In this document: piece after piece, positions 27,763-35,802 of the stretch
Numbering within the stretch: position 1 is the first letter of the stretch
How the letters are laid out: every line of letters starts with the position of its first letter
NCBI GenBank assembly: GCA_003646995.1
Contig: QMLZ01000003.1
Location: 1-52,153 of the forward strand
Direction of reading: 5' to 3'
Source: Deltaproteobacteria bacterium
GTDB taxonomy: Bacteria > Desulfobacterota > DSM-4660 > Desulfatiglandales > Desulfatiglandaceae
Length of the DNA: 52,153 bases
Notes under the pieces: model-generated
What the model was told of the DNA's origin: nothing
The model's input: the letters and a program-made list of their open reading frames with translations, nothing else
Database searches by the model: none
Program-made: the position numbers and the translations under genes

Positions 27763-28638
27763 TTACTCCGGAATCTTTTTCATCAAATCTTTGGTCTTCA
27801 CCACATTCATATTCAGTCCCAATTCTTTTCGTTCAAACCCCATGGCCAGTCCCAGAATCTGCGTCAAATACAATACGGGCAGATTGTAATTTACTTCGAA
27901 CTCGCTCTCTATACTTTTCTGGTTGCCGTCGTACATCACAGAGCAAAATGGGCAAACAAGGCAAATGGCATCTGCACCTGCCTCTTTGATATCATCTAGT
28001 TTTTCCTTTGCAACCGAAAGAGCAACCTTTTCGTCCACAGGCAGTACCGGTCCGCCGCAACATCTTTTCTTCCCTGGGTAATCAACTACTTGAGCACCGG
28101 TAAGGGCTACGAGTGCCTCAAGGGTGTTGGGCTGTTCCACTTGGTCAAATCCTTCATAAATTTCTGACGGCTTTAGATAGTGACATCCATAATGAACAGC
28201 AATCTTCAACCCAGACAAGTCCCTTTTGAGCAAGGGCTTTATTTGATCCATTCCAATATCCTCGTACAGGATCCTGGCGAAATGCTTCACCCAAGCTCCG
28301 CCCCCGTATTGTACCCCCGAACGCATCAGGCGTTCATTTACGGAGTCCCGCTTAGCTGGCTCGTTGTCCAGCTCGTGCGAGACTTCTGTTAGGGCAGAAG
28401 TGCAGGAACTGCAAAGGGTACAGATTCCCAGCCCATTTTGGGATCCAATAGCCAGATTGTAGCCCGCTAGAACCTCGGATGAGAATTGATTACTTCCCTT
28501 TATTGGAAATCCGCAACACACAAATCGCTCTTCATCCACAAACTCTATTTCAACGGCCTCTGCAACTTTTCTTGCAGACAGTTCATAGTTTCTGGCCCTC
28601 GCCGGTATGGTGCAACCCAAAAAGAGTACGTACTTCAT
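27763..28638 (-). CDS. hdrB: HdrB-like subunit (second Hdr module)
   Basis: 291-residue protein with two CCG domains, the ligands of noncubane [4Fe-4S] clusters in heterodisulfide reductase HdrB. These are GCTIPAR near residue 9, CCGFPIKG near 41, CTLCSSC near 73, YGCHYL near 148, RCCGGPV near 192 and CPFC near 228. HdrB uses them to reduce a disulfide or carry electrons; the substrate in sulfate reducers is not settled. Last gene of the minus-strand redox cluster, 20 bases after the second hybrid gene. Confidence 0.88.
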   Translation of the reverse strand: MKYVLFLGCTIPARARNYELSARKVAEAVEIEFVDEERFVCCGFPIKGSNQFSSEVLAGYNLAIGSQNGLGICTLCSSCTSALTEVSHELDNEPAKRDSVNERLMRSGVQYGGGAWVKHFARILYEDIGMDQIKPLLKRDLSGLKIAVHYGCHYLKPSEIYEGFDQVEQPNTLEALVALTGAQVVDYPGKKRCCGGPVLPVDEKVALSVAKEKLDDIKEAGADAICLVCPFCSVMYDGNQKSIESEFEVNYNLPVLYLTQILGLAMGFERKELGLNMNVVKTKDLMKKIPE

Positions 28639-28658
28639 AGATGAATCTCCATATTTCT

Positions 28659-30215
28659 CTAAATCCAGGCCTTTACTGCCGCCTTATTAATCAGTCCTGC
28701 AAACTCTTTTGCCATCCCAGAAGCTAGGGTCACAAAGACCAATCTTTCCTCACCAAGACCCAGCTCTGATAACAGGCCGTTTACCACACGTGATCTACCC
28801 TCGCTAAAGCGACTACCCTCTATTGACTTACAACTATCATGGGGGCATGCGGCAATGATTACGGTCTTTGCGCCATAGGCAAAAGCCGACGCAATACTTT
28901 CATGGTCTATGCTTCCTGCACAGGGCACCTTGAATATCTGAAAATCGCCCTCTGCTACGAACCCCATCCGCCTTGCAAGTTCATATGCTTGATACCCAGA
29001 ATTTTGGCATGCAAATATAACCAACTCCGGCAAGGGTTCTTCAAGTCTGGGCCTGAGGCGCCATCGCAGCTCATCCCCACACTTTTCATCTTCGATCAGA
29101 TCAATAGCGTTCATGGGGCAAAAGGCCACGCATATCCCACATGATCTACACGCCAATGGATAAAACATGGGCTTTCCATCGGAGAACACGATGGCCCTAT
29201 GAGGACATACCCTATAACAGGTTAGACATGAAGCACACTTATCGCTGTCCCAATAAATGGTGGGCTTAAGATCTTCAGTATCGAAGAGTTCCAAAAGCTT
29301 TGCTACTTCAAGAGCGACGGCTTTTGCCTCGGAAAGCGCCCGATCTTTTCCAATAGGTCCCTTGCAAGACCCAACAACATAGATGCCGTTACGGCTTGTA
29401 AAGATAGGGAAATTGTGGACAAAGTCGCCTTGAAAAAATCCCGAAGTATCTAACTCGATATCCAGTATTCTTGAAATCTCGGCTGCATAGTTCGGTGGGT
29501 AAATACTGTCTTCCAACACCAGCATATCAACGCCCAGCTCTATTTCGCTACAAAAGGCTTCATCATAGTATGAAATCAAAAGTCTGTCGCCCTCCACAGT
29601 CACACGGGGCCTTTGATCCACCATCTTTACAAACACTATGCCCGAATCTCTTGCCTCGCGCAGCTCCCTTTCAAGTCCAGCTTCTGCGACCTTGAAGTGC
29701 TCTGTGAGTACAAATACTTGGCAGTTTACGTGCCTCCTAAGGTCACGGGCAACCCTCACCAATCTTGCTTGGCAAACAGCATTGGACTGTCCATTGAACT
29801 GTGAAATAAAGCACACCTTGCCATCTTGTCCCAGTGCCAAGTCATTTGTGCTCAAGAGGGATACCATGTCTTCCAGGGAAAGGATATTGTTCTTGCGCTC
29901 CAGTCCCCATTTATCAAAATCAGCTCTCTGGTCCGACTCCAAAGCCACCACTGTTGAGCCAACTTCTCTAGTTATCCTGTTTCCATCGTTGAGTTCAACG
30001 ACTGCCTCAAATCTACCTGTAGTACCTTGAAAATCCACCAAAGTGGCGGGGGAAAAAAACTCTATCGGCACTGATCCCTCGACAGGCCCAGGGCTCACCA
30101 ACGGCCGCCGACTTATAAGTGTCACAGGAACTCCAATAGATACGATTTCTGAGGCAACCTTAAGGCCATACTCGCTATTTCCTATTACAAGTGCTCTGTT
30201 CGACAACAAATCCAC
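28659..30215 (-). CDS. HdrA/MvhD-like hybrid protein, copy 2
   Basis: 518-residue protein paralogous to the 527-residue protein at 30809-32392. Residues about 1-300 look like an HdrA flavin domain, but the nucleotide loop is altered (VIGNSEYGLK instead of GGGxAG). Two ferredoxin clusters follow (CASCLTCYRVCP near 322; CRSCGICVAFCP near 355). The C-terminal 140 residues are MvhD-like (FACQNS, VPCAGSID, AACPHDSCKS), with four Cys suited to a [2Fe-2S] centre. The start appears to be GTG at 30215; a TTG two codons on is an alternative. It lies between hdrC2 and hdrB2 and probably joins them in one complex. Confidence 0.8.
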   Translation of the reverse strand: MDLLSNRALVIGNSEYGLKVASEIVSIGVPVTLISRRPLVSPGPVEGSVPIEFFSPATLVDFQGTTGRFEAVVELNDGNRITREVGSTVVALESDQRADFDKWGLERKNNILSLEDMVSLLSTNDLALGQDGKVCFISQFNGQSNAVCQARLVRVARDLRRHVNCQVFVLTEHFKVAEAGLERELREARDSGIVFVKMVDQRPRVTVEGDRLLISYYDEAFCSEIELGVDMLVLEDSIYPPNYAAEISRILDIELDTSGFFQGDFVHNFPIFTSRNGIYVVGSCKGPIGKDRALSEAKAVALEVAKLLELFDTEDLKPTIYWDSDKCASCLTCYRVCPHRAIVFSDGKPMFYPLACRSCGICVAFCPMNAIDLIEDEKCGDELRWRLRPRLEEPLPELVIFACQNSGYQAYELARRMGFVAEGDFQIFKVPCAGSIDHESIASAFAYGAKTVIIAACPHDSCKSIEGSRFSEGRSRVVNGLLSELGLGEERLVFVTLASGMAKEFAGLINKAAVKAWI

Positions 30216-30275
30216 TCCCCTTATCCAGTGTAGGTTCCATGCACGAAAAAATTCCTAAATGGTTTCTCTCAAGCT

Positions 30276-30761
30276 CTACCCCAGTAATTCTTTTATCACG
30301 TCACATGAGGTGGGCAGTTCCGGGAGACCCGCTTTGGCCCTTTTCTTATTGTCAAAATCATCCAAAGGATAAATTCTTCCCGCTTGCTTGACTATATCCA
30401 TCTGCGCCCTGATGCCAGCGGGCGCGTGCCCCTGTTTAACCGCCATGTTTTTAAGCGCTGTCATAAAATCGGTTATGTGTATACCTTGTGGGCATCTTTC
30501 CTGGCACGAGTAGCAGCTTGTGCAAAGCCACACGGATTCGCCACTCAACACCTCTTCCAACAGCCCGTAATGAACCATGCGAATGATCTTAAGGGGATTG
30601 AACCTCGAACCCACCATGGTAACGGGACAACTGGCAGAACAAGTGCGACACATGAAACATGAAGCCACCTTATGCGGCCCCAACCGCTCCAAAAGCTCCT
30701 GCACTCTTTCTCTTTCAATACTTTCAAGATTTATTTTTCCTGCTGATCCAGTGTTCATCAT
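30276..30761 (-). CDS. hdrC: HdrC-like ferredoxin subunit (second Hdr module)
   Basis: 161-residue iron-sulfur protein with two [4Fe-4S] motifs, CFMCRTCSASCP (near residue 35) and CTSCYSCQERCP (near 80), spaced as in HdrC. It carries electrons from the HdrA-type flavoprotein to HdrB. It starts with two consecutive ATG codons; which is used is unclear. It lies between the two hybrid HdrA/MvhD-like genes on the same strand. Confidence 0.9.
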   Translation of the reverse strand: MMNTGSAGKINLESIERERVQELLERLGPHKVASCFMCRTCSASCPVTMVGSRFNPLKIIRMVHYGLLEEVLSGESVWLCTSCYSCQERCPQGIHITDFMTALKNMAVKQGHAPAGIRAQMDIVKQAGRIYPLDDFDNKKRAKAGLPELPTSCDVIKELLG

Positions 30762-30808
30762 CCCTCACCCTTATGTTAAGTCTCAAATGGCCGATTTATA
30801 CCATCGGA

Positions 30809-32392
30809 TTATCGCTCTTCAAGCTCCTTTGCCACTTGATTAACCAGGTCCACAAACTCCATTGCTGAGCCAGGTCCCAAGGTATCAAAAATGAGCCTCC
30901 CCGCATCAATACCCGTCTCCTCCAGCATCTCATGAAGTACCTCAATTGTTTGGCTGCAGGCCATACTCCCATCGGAAGACTTGCAGCTGTCGTGAGGACA
31001 CGCCAGTACCATCACGCAGTCGATTCCATTTGCAAAGGCCTTTAGCACTGTTTCTGAATCCACTCTTCCCCCGCAGGGTATTTTCACCACGCCCGTGTGC
31101 GCCTGAATATCAAGGCCGCGCTGTCTCGCCAAAAGATAAGCATCATATGCGGAATTTTGACACGCAAGGACTACAATATGGGGCAAATGATCCCTCGTGC
31201 CTTTAATAAAACGATGAGTGACTCCTTTCAATTCCGCAACAACATCCTCCCTTCTGGAGGCCTCCAGTTCAATAGCATTCATGGGACATACCGCGACGCA
31301 CATGCCGCAGCGTTTACATGCAAGAGGAGAAAATTCCGGCCTCCTGTTGCGGTGAGAAATAGCCCTATGGGGACAGACCCTGTAGCAGGTCAAACAAATT
31401 GCACACTTTTTCTTTTCTAGATTTATCGAAGGCTGCCCTAAGGCATCCTCAAATCCTTCTAAGAGTTTGGCAACTTCCACGGCCACTGCCTTGGCCTCTG
31501 TTTTGCTTTGGGCCTCTGAAATAGTACCTTTCCCTGATCCGACTACAAATACCCCTGTCCTGTTGCAGTATATAGGAAGATTGTGTAGGGAATCGGCTTG
31601 GAAGAATCCTTGATTGTCAAGGCGCACCTCCAAGGCCCTTGACAATACTTGAGCCTCTGGGGGGGGATAGGAAGATTCTTCTAATACCACGGCATCGGGA
31701 GAGAACTCCACCCAGCCCCCTAGTCCTTCGTCATAGTACTTTATGACGATCTTGTCACCGTTCACTAGAATATCGGGCCTGGACTCTGAAAATTTTACAA
31801 ATACTACCCCCTGGTCCCTGGCCCGTCTGATCTGCTTCTCAACTCCTTGTTCACTTACCTTGAAATGCTCCATAAGAACATAAACGTGTAAGTCAGGCCG
31901 TTTCGCTAGTGTACCTGCGATCTTTGCCACCTGACGCTGGGTAAAGGAATAGGAATTCTGTACAAATCCACAAACAAAGACAATCTTTCCCCCGTGGTCC
32001 AGCTTACCCATGAACGCTTCTGGATCAGAGCACACCTGGGAAAGACTTAAGACATTTTCTCTGGGAGGTAAATTCCACGCCTTGCGAGCCGAAACCCATG
32101 AGCACTCCATGGCTACAATAATACATCCGCAGGTTCTTCGTGCTTGTGAGCCATCCCCGAACCCCAAAACCACCTTGAAATCTCCAGGGCCCCCCTTTAC
32201 ATCAACTAAAACAGAAGGCATCAAGATCTCGATTTCCCCAGCTTTTTCGTCACTAATATAGTCAGATGGTTCTGTGATAGATAGGATTACCGGATAGCCG
32301 TTGTCTCTAACATGGGCAGCCACCTGATAACCGTAGCTACTGTTGCCAAGAACCAAGACGTTTTTAGAGATATGGAGTTCCTTCCCGTTCAT
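30809..32392 (-). CDS. HdrA/MvhD-like hybrid protein, copy 1
   Basis: 527-residue paralogue of the 518-residue protein at 28659-30215, with the same domain order. An N-terminal flavin-domain relative has an altered loop (VLGNSSYGYQ), and an HdrA-like GVFVVGSGKG segment lies near 290. Two [4Fe-4S] motifs follow (CAICLTCYRVCP near 330; CKRCGMCVAVCP near 362). An MvhD-like C-terminus has ACQNS, IPCGGRVD and ACPHDSCKS. Fusion of HdrA-like and MvhD-like parts would let one chain replace two subunits. It sits downstream of metF and the QmoA-like gene, 41 bases after the latter. Confidence 0.8.
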   Translation of the reverse strand: MNGKELHISKNVLVLGNSSYGYQVAAHVRDNGYPVILSITEPSDYISDEKAGEIEILMPSVLVDVKGGPGDFKVVLGFGDGSQARRTCGCIIVAMECSWVSARKAWNLPPRENVLSLSQVCSDPEAFMGKLDHGGKIVFVCGFVQNSYSFTQRQVAKIAGTLAKRPDLHVYVLMEHFKVSEQGVEKQIRRARDQGVVFVKFSESRPDILVNGDKIVIKYYDEGLGGWVEFSPDAVVLEESSYPPPEAQVLSRALEVRLDNQGFFQADSLHNLPIYCNRTGVFVVGSGKGTISEAQSKTEAKAVAVEVAKLLEGFEDALGQPSINLEKKKCAICLTCYRVCPHRAISHRNRRPEFSPLACKRCGMCVAVCPMNAIELEASRREDVVAELKGVTHRFIKGTRDHLPHIVVLACQNSAYDAYLLARQRGLDIQAHTGVVKIPCGGRVDSETVLKAFANGIDCVMVLACPHDSCKSSDGSMACSQTIEVLHEMLEETGIDAGRLIFDTLGPGSAMEFVDLVNQVAKELEER

Positions 32393-32433
32393 CCAAGAAC
32401 CAAATACAACTCTTGAGCAGATAGAATTCCTGT

Positions 32434-33699
32434 TTAGATGCCTTCAATATACTTTTTCATGTCTAAGGCGGCACGCTTGGCATCGCAAATGCATTCGGCC
32501 ACATCCATGGGCCCCTGCGCCGTACCCGCTACCACGACACCTTGCTTTAAATTCTCCTCTCCTGCCACAAGGAATCCGTCTTCATTAACCTTCAAACCTA
32601 TTTCTTCACCCAGGGCCCGTCCTTGCTCGTTCGGGGACAGGCCGACTGTGAGAATGACTAAATCAAAGGCCTCTGAAATGGTCTTGTCTTCTACCTCAGA
32701 GAAATAACTAACCAAGATCTTGTGATCCTGCCATCCATAAAAGTCTCCGGGCAGGCACCTGACCATTCGGAGCTTTTGTTTTGCCTCATTATAATAACGT
32801 TCAAAATCCTTGCCGAAGTTCTGGACATCCATGTAGAACACGGTAATTTCCATGTCAGGAACCGTGTGAATCATACGTAGAGCCATGCGTAACGAATACC
32901 CGCAACAAACGCGGGAGCAATATTCCCTTCCGAGGCGTCTGTCCCTACTTCCAACGCACTGGACAAAAGCCACCTTCTTTGGCACATCATCGTCGGAAGG
33001 GCGAAAAATCCCCCCCCTTTCACGAAGCATCCTGTCTGCTTGCTCAGTGGTTATTACATTGGGCAGGTGACCGTATCCATACCGGTTGGGCGCTTCCGGC
33101 TCATAAGGACGAAAACCGGATGCTAACAAAACCCCTTTACCTTGTACCTGAAAAGACTCCACCTTGTCTGAAATGGTTATAGCCCCCTCTTGGCAGGCAC
33201 TTATGCAAGGAGGGGAAACCCCCTCACTTAAACACGTACACAGCTCCTGCCTAATGCCATAAAAGGGATGAATATTGATTGACGGCGCATGCGTGATAGC
33301 CTGATGTCCTGAACTCAGGCACGCCTCTAAGCACGCCCCACAGTCTGTACATTTTTCCTGGTCAATAGAACACCAACTTGGCTCTACTGTTATGATGAAA
33401 TTTCCCCCGTTCTTTTTGATACCAGTAACCTTTGCGTAATTCTTTACCTCTAGCGGACTGTTATTCTCTCTTACCTGCCTTAGCGCCTCTTCGACCAGGC
33501 AGTCATTACACTTGAGACAACGATCAGTAGCTTTGCAAGGCAAATTTGCAGCATGACCACCTATGAAAGGGCCTTTTTCAAGTAAAAGGATATCCTTTCC
33601 CATTTGTCCCAGCTCAAGTGCTGCAGTTAAGCCCGTTATCCCGCCTCCAACTATGATGACCCGGTCTTTTTTGACTGTCAGCTCGCTTTCGCCCGCCAT
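32434..33699 (-). CDS. QmoA/HdrA-like FAD oxidoreductase
   Basis: About 421 residues from the ATG at 33699, which has GAGGAG at ideal spacing; a TTG at 33723 would overlap metF. A normal FAD loop (VIIVGGGITGL) opens the protein. Cysteine clusters CLKCNDC, CTDCGAC and CLCT-like pairs follow, with the HdrA-type CVGSRDRR...YCSRVCC motif near residue 258-275 and an ATP/FAD end segment. The length equals that of QmoA and short HdrA proteins. It may be the flavin subunit that serves the two hybrid proteins, whose own flavin loops look altered. Confidence 0.8.
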   Translation of the reverse strand: MAGESELTVKKDRVIIVGGGITGLTAALELGQMGKDILLLEKGPFIGGHAANLPCKATDRCLKCNDCLVEEALRQVRENNSPLEVKNYAKVTGIKKNGGNFIITVEPSWCSIDQEKCTDCGACLEACLSSGHQAITHAPSINIHPFYGIRQELCTCLSEGVSPPCISACQEGAITISDKVESFQVQGKGVLLASGFRPYEPEAPNRYGYGHLPNVITTEQADRMLRERGGIFRPSDDDVPKKVAFVQCVGSRDRRLGREYCSRVCCGYSLRMALRMIHTVPDMEITVFYMDVQNFGKDFERYYNEAKQKLRMVRCLPGDFYGWQDHKILVSYFSEVEDKTISEAFDLVILTVGLSPNEQGRALGEEIGLKVNEDGFLVAGEENLKQGVVVAGTAQGPMDVAECICDAKRAALDMKKYIEGI

Positions 33700-33712
33700 T
33701 GTACTCTCCTCG

Positions 33713-34603
33713 TTATTTGCCAAGTCCTGCTTGTTCCAGTATCTGTGGAATCAACTCTTCATGGCCATTCATTGTAAGGTGAATTCCTGACCATCTATTT
33801 TCAGCTCTTATGTCTTTTATCATTGCCACCAAGAACTCTTGTGCTCTTGCCAAGGCCTCCACGTCTGTGGAAGCGCTCTTTATCTCGGAGATAACTTCAG
33901 AAGGTATTTCATTGCCGACAACTCTCCCCTTTTCATTTTGCTCAATATCTGCCATGGTAACAAGCCTCAATCCTGCTAGGGCCTTTACACCCTTGTCTTC
34001 CAGGAAATTCAAAAACTCTGCAGTACCCTCAACGCTGTATAGATCCAGAGTCTGGATAAAGTCCACCCCCGCCGTCAATTTCTTTTGGAGCTTTAATAAA
34101 TGAGGTTCTATGGGATCGGCAATGGGATTTGCCACGCAGCCCACGAAAAACTTGGGGCTTCCCTTCAACTCATTTCCGCCGATATCCTGCCCTGCTTCCA
34201 TCTGCCTTATCATGTTTATGAGTTGTACTGAGTCCAGATCATATACGGGCTTTGCCTGGGGCACATCACCCAAACTAACATAGTCACCGCTTACGCAAAG
34301 TACGGTGTCTATGCCAAGCGCATGAGCCCCCAAAAGGTCAGCACTTATGGCTATCCTGTTTCTATCCCTGCACGACACGGTCATAACAGGCTCTAAACCT
34401 TTTTCCTTTGCAAGGATTGAGGCGGAAAGTGCACTCAGACGGATGCTTGCTCCCCGGGAGTCCGGTAAATTTATGGCATCAACCTTGCCCGCCAACTTGC
34501 TCAGTATGGCCAAAAACTCACCTGTATCGGCCCCCCTAGGGGGATAGAGCCCAACTGTAACCACAAATTCACCTGATTCCAGTTTTTCTTTAAGTTTACT
34601 CAT
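33713..34603 (-). CDS. metF: Methylene-tetrahydrofolate reductase
   Basis: About 296-residue TIM-barrel flavoprotein interconverting methylene- and methyl-tetrahydrofolate in the methyl branch of the Wood-Ljungdahl pathway. ATG 34603 was chosen because AAGGAG lies 10 bases upstream; a longer frame to 34672 lies inside metV. Recognisable segments are VTVGLYPPRGADTGEF at the start, VMTVSCRDRNR (near 75), DTVLCVSGDYVSLGD and GVDFIQTLDLYSV. It overlaps metV by 8 bases and lies between metV and the QmoA-like gene. Electron donor or acceptor is expected to be the Hdr/MvhD complex rather than NAD(P)H directly. Confidence 0.92.
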   Translation of the reverse strand: MSKLKEKLESGEFVVTVGLYPPRGADTGEFLAILSKLAGKVDAINLPDSRGASIRLSALSASILAKEKGLEPVMTVSCRDRNRIAISADLLGAHALGIDTVLCVSGDYVSLGDVPQAKPVYDLDSVQLINMIRQMEAGQDIGGNELKGSPKFFVGCVANPIADPIEPHLLKLQKKLTAGVDFIQTLDLYSVEGTAEFLNFLEDKGVKALAGLRLVTMADIEQNEKGRVVGNEIPSEVISEIKSASTDVEALARAQEFLVAMIKDIRAENRWSGIHLTMNGHEELIPQILEQAGLGK

Positions 34604-35276
34604 GGGCCGAATATCTCCTTCTGTACGCCTTGTGGCTGAGCACTGCTGGCGTCGTGGTTCTTGAATAGTCACTAGGTGCCATTACCCTCCGCAGTTGCTC
34701 GACGCGACCCGTCTCCTTCATTCGCTCATATATCAGTACCCATGCACAGGTCCTTTCCGGGTCAACTTCACACCTGCCATTGGCCATACCTGAACATGGT
34801 CCGTTCAGCAGCCCTTTTGGACACATGGTGACAGGACATATGCCACCAGTAAATGCCAAGTAGCATTGGTTACACATCCTGCATCGCTCTGTCCAAAACC
34901 CCACGTCGTCATTGGAACCAATGAAACACGTGTCAACGCCTGGCAGCACCACCTTCTGTGGATACATCTCAGAGACAAATTGGATCCCCACTCCACAGGC
35001 CAGCGACAGGATAACAGGGTAGTCATTCAGCCGATTCCGTAACTCCTCGATGAATTCCCTGTCACATTGTCTCTCCACTGTTGCCTCGCCAATGTCTAAG
35101 GCCTTACCCCTTAACTCCGCGGCAATGGAAAGCTGGGCTGAGAGGATTCCTACCTCTTTCTCTCCCCCGGCCAGGCACACTGCAACGCAGGTGCCACAGC
35201 CAAGTATCAGTACTCTGTCATATCCTTCCAGACTCTCCATTATCTCGCTAAAGGGCTTTCGTCTGGCTACTATCAT
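34596..35276 (-). CDS. metV: MetV-type MTHFR partner protein
   Basis: 226-residue cysteine-rich protein, the small partner of MetF in acetogens and other Wood-Ljungdahl bacteria. It shows LGCGTCVAVCLAGG near residue 26, ACGVGIQ near 93, CFIG, and a dense C-terminal Cys set (CRMCNQCYL, CPVTMCPKG, GPCSG, CEVD, CAW) that binds Fe-S clusters and probably zinc. The protein links MetF electronically to HdrA in the MetFV-HdrABC-MvhD arrangement. The stop overlaps the metF start (ATGAGTAA), so the two are coupled. Confidence 0.88.
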   Translation of the reverse strand: MIVARRKPFSEIMESLEGYDRVLILGCGTCVAVCLAGGEKEVGILSAQLSIAAELRGKALDIGEATVERQCDREFIEELRNRLNDYPVILSLACGVGIQFVSEMYPQKVVLPGVDTCFIGSNDDVGFWTERCRMCNQCYLAFTGGICPVTMCPKGLLNGPCSGMANGRCEVDPERTCAWVLIYERMKETGRVEQLRRVMAPSDYSRTTTPAVLSHKAYRRRYSAHE

Positions 35277-35349
35277 CTTACTGATTCTCCTTCATTAACT
35301 CCGCGCCACCTCACCCGAACGGGCAAGGCCCATGCCAAGCCAGCCAAAT

Positions 35350-35802
35350 CTACCTCCCACCAAACTCCGGTATCGCTCCCTGGCTCTTTCTTACCAATTT
35401 CAGAGGATTAGGGCCCAAGCTCTTAATCTTATCTGTCATCTCTTTGACCTTTTCAGCCCATAATGGAGCATCAGAAGCACCGATGTGATACATTTCCAGT
35501 CTGTCCGCTCCTATTTCTATCTCCTCCAGTAACTCCTTTGCGTGCTCCACTCGTTCCTTGGCCCTCAAATTTCCTTCCAGGAAATGGCAGTCGCCAATCT
35601 CTCATCCCCCCACAAGAACCCCATCAGCCCCTGCTTGAAAACTCTTAAGGATATGAATAATGTCGACCCTTCCCGTGCAAGGAAGCTTCACAATCCTCAC
35701 ATTGGGAGGGTATTGAAGCCTCATGGAACCGGCCATATCCGCCGCCGTATAGGTGCAGTACGTACACACCATCGCGATTATTTTGGGTTCAAATTCATCC
35801 AT
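35350..35802 (-). CDS. mvhD: MvhD-type electron transfer subunit with selenocysteine
   Basis: 150-residue [2Fe-2S] protein that links HdrA to an electron donor (hydrogenase, formate dehydrogenase or MetFV). Conventional translation stops at TGA 35604-35602. The same frame then continues EIGDCHFLEGN and a normal C-terminal half. MvhD proteins read G-C-H-x-G-D-C-H-Y at this place, so the TGA replaces the first of two ligand cysteines (Sec67). The other ligands are intact: MVCTYC (near residue 12) and LPCTGRVD (near 42). A perfect hairpin follows the TGA. Selenocysteine here has precedent in VhuD of Methanococcus. The start overlaps the hdrA stop by 8 bases. Confidence 0.88.
35569..35585 (-). 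promoter_or_regulatory. Candidate bacterial SECIS hairpin in mvhD
   Basis: Arms ATTTCC (35585-35580) and GGAAAT (35574-35569) pair perfectly around the loop TGGAA. The loop starts 23 bases after the TGA, close to the spacing in E. coli fdhF, and carries the GG expected for SelB recognition. Confidence 0.6.

Noticed and set aside
35350..35568. Independent small protein downstream of a truncated MvhD
   Set aside because: It is the in-frame second half of MvhD after a Sec codon, with no ribosome site.
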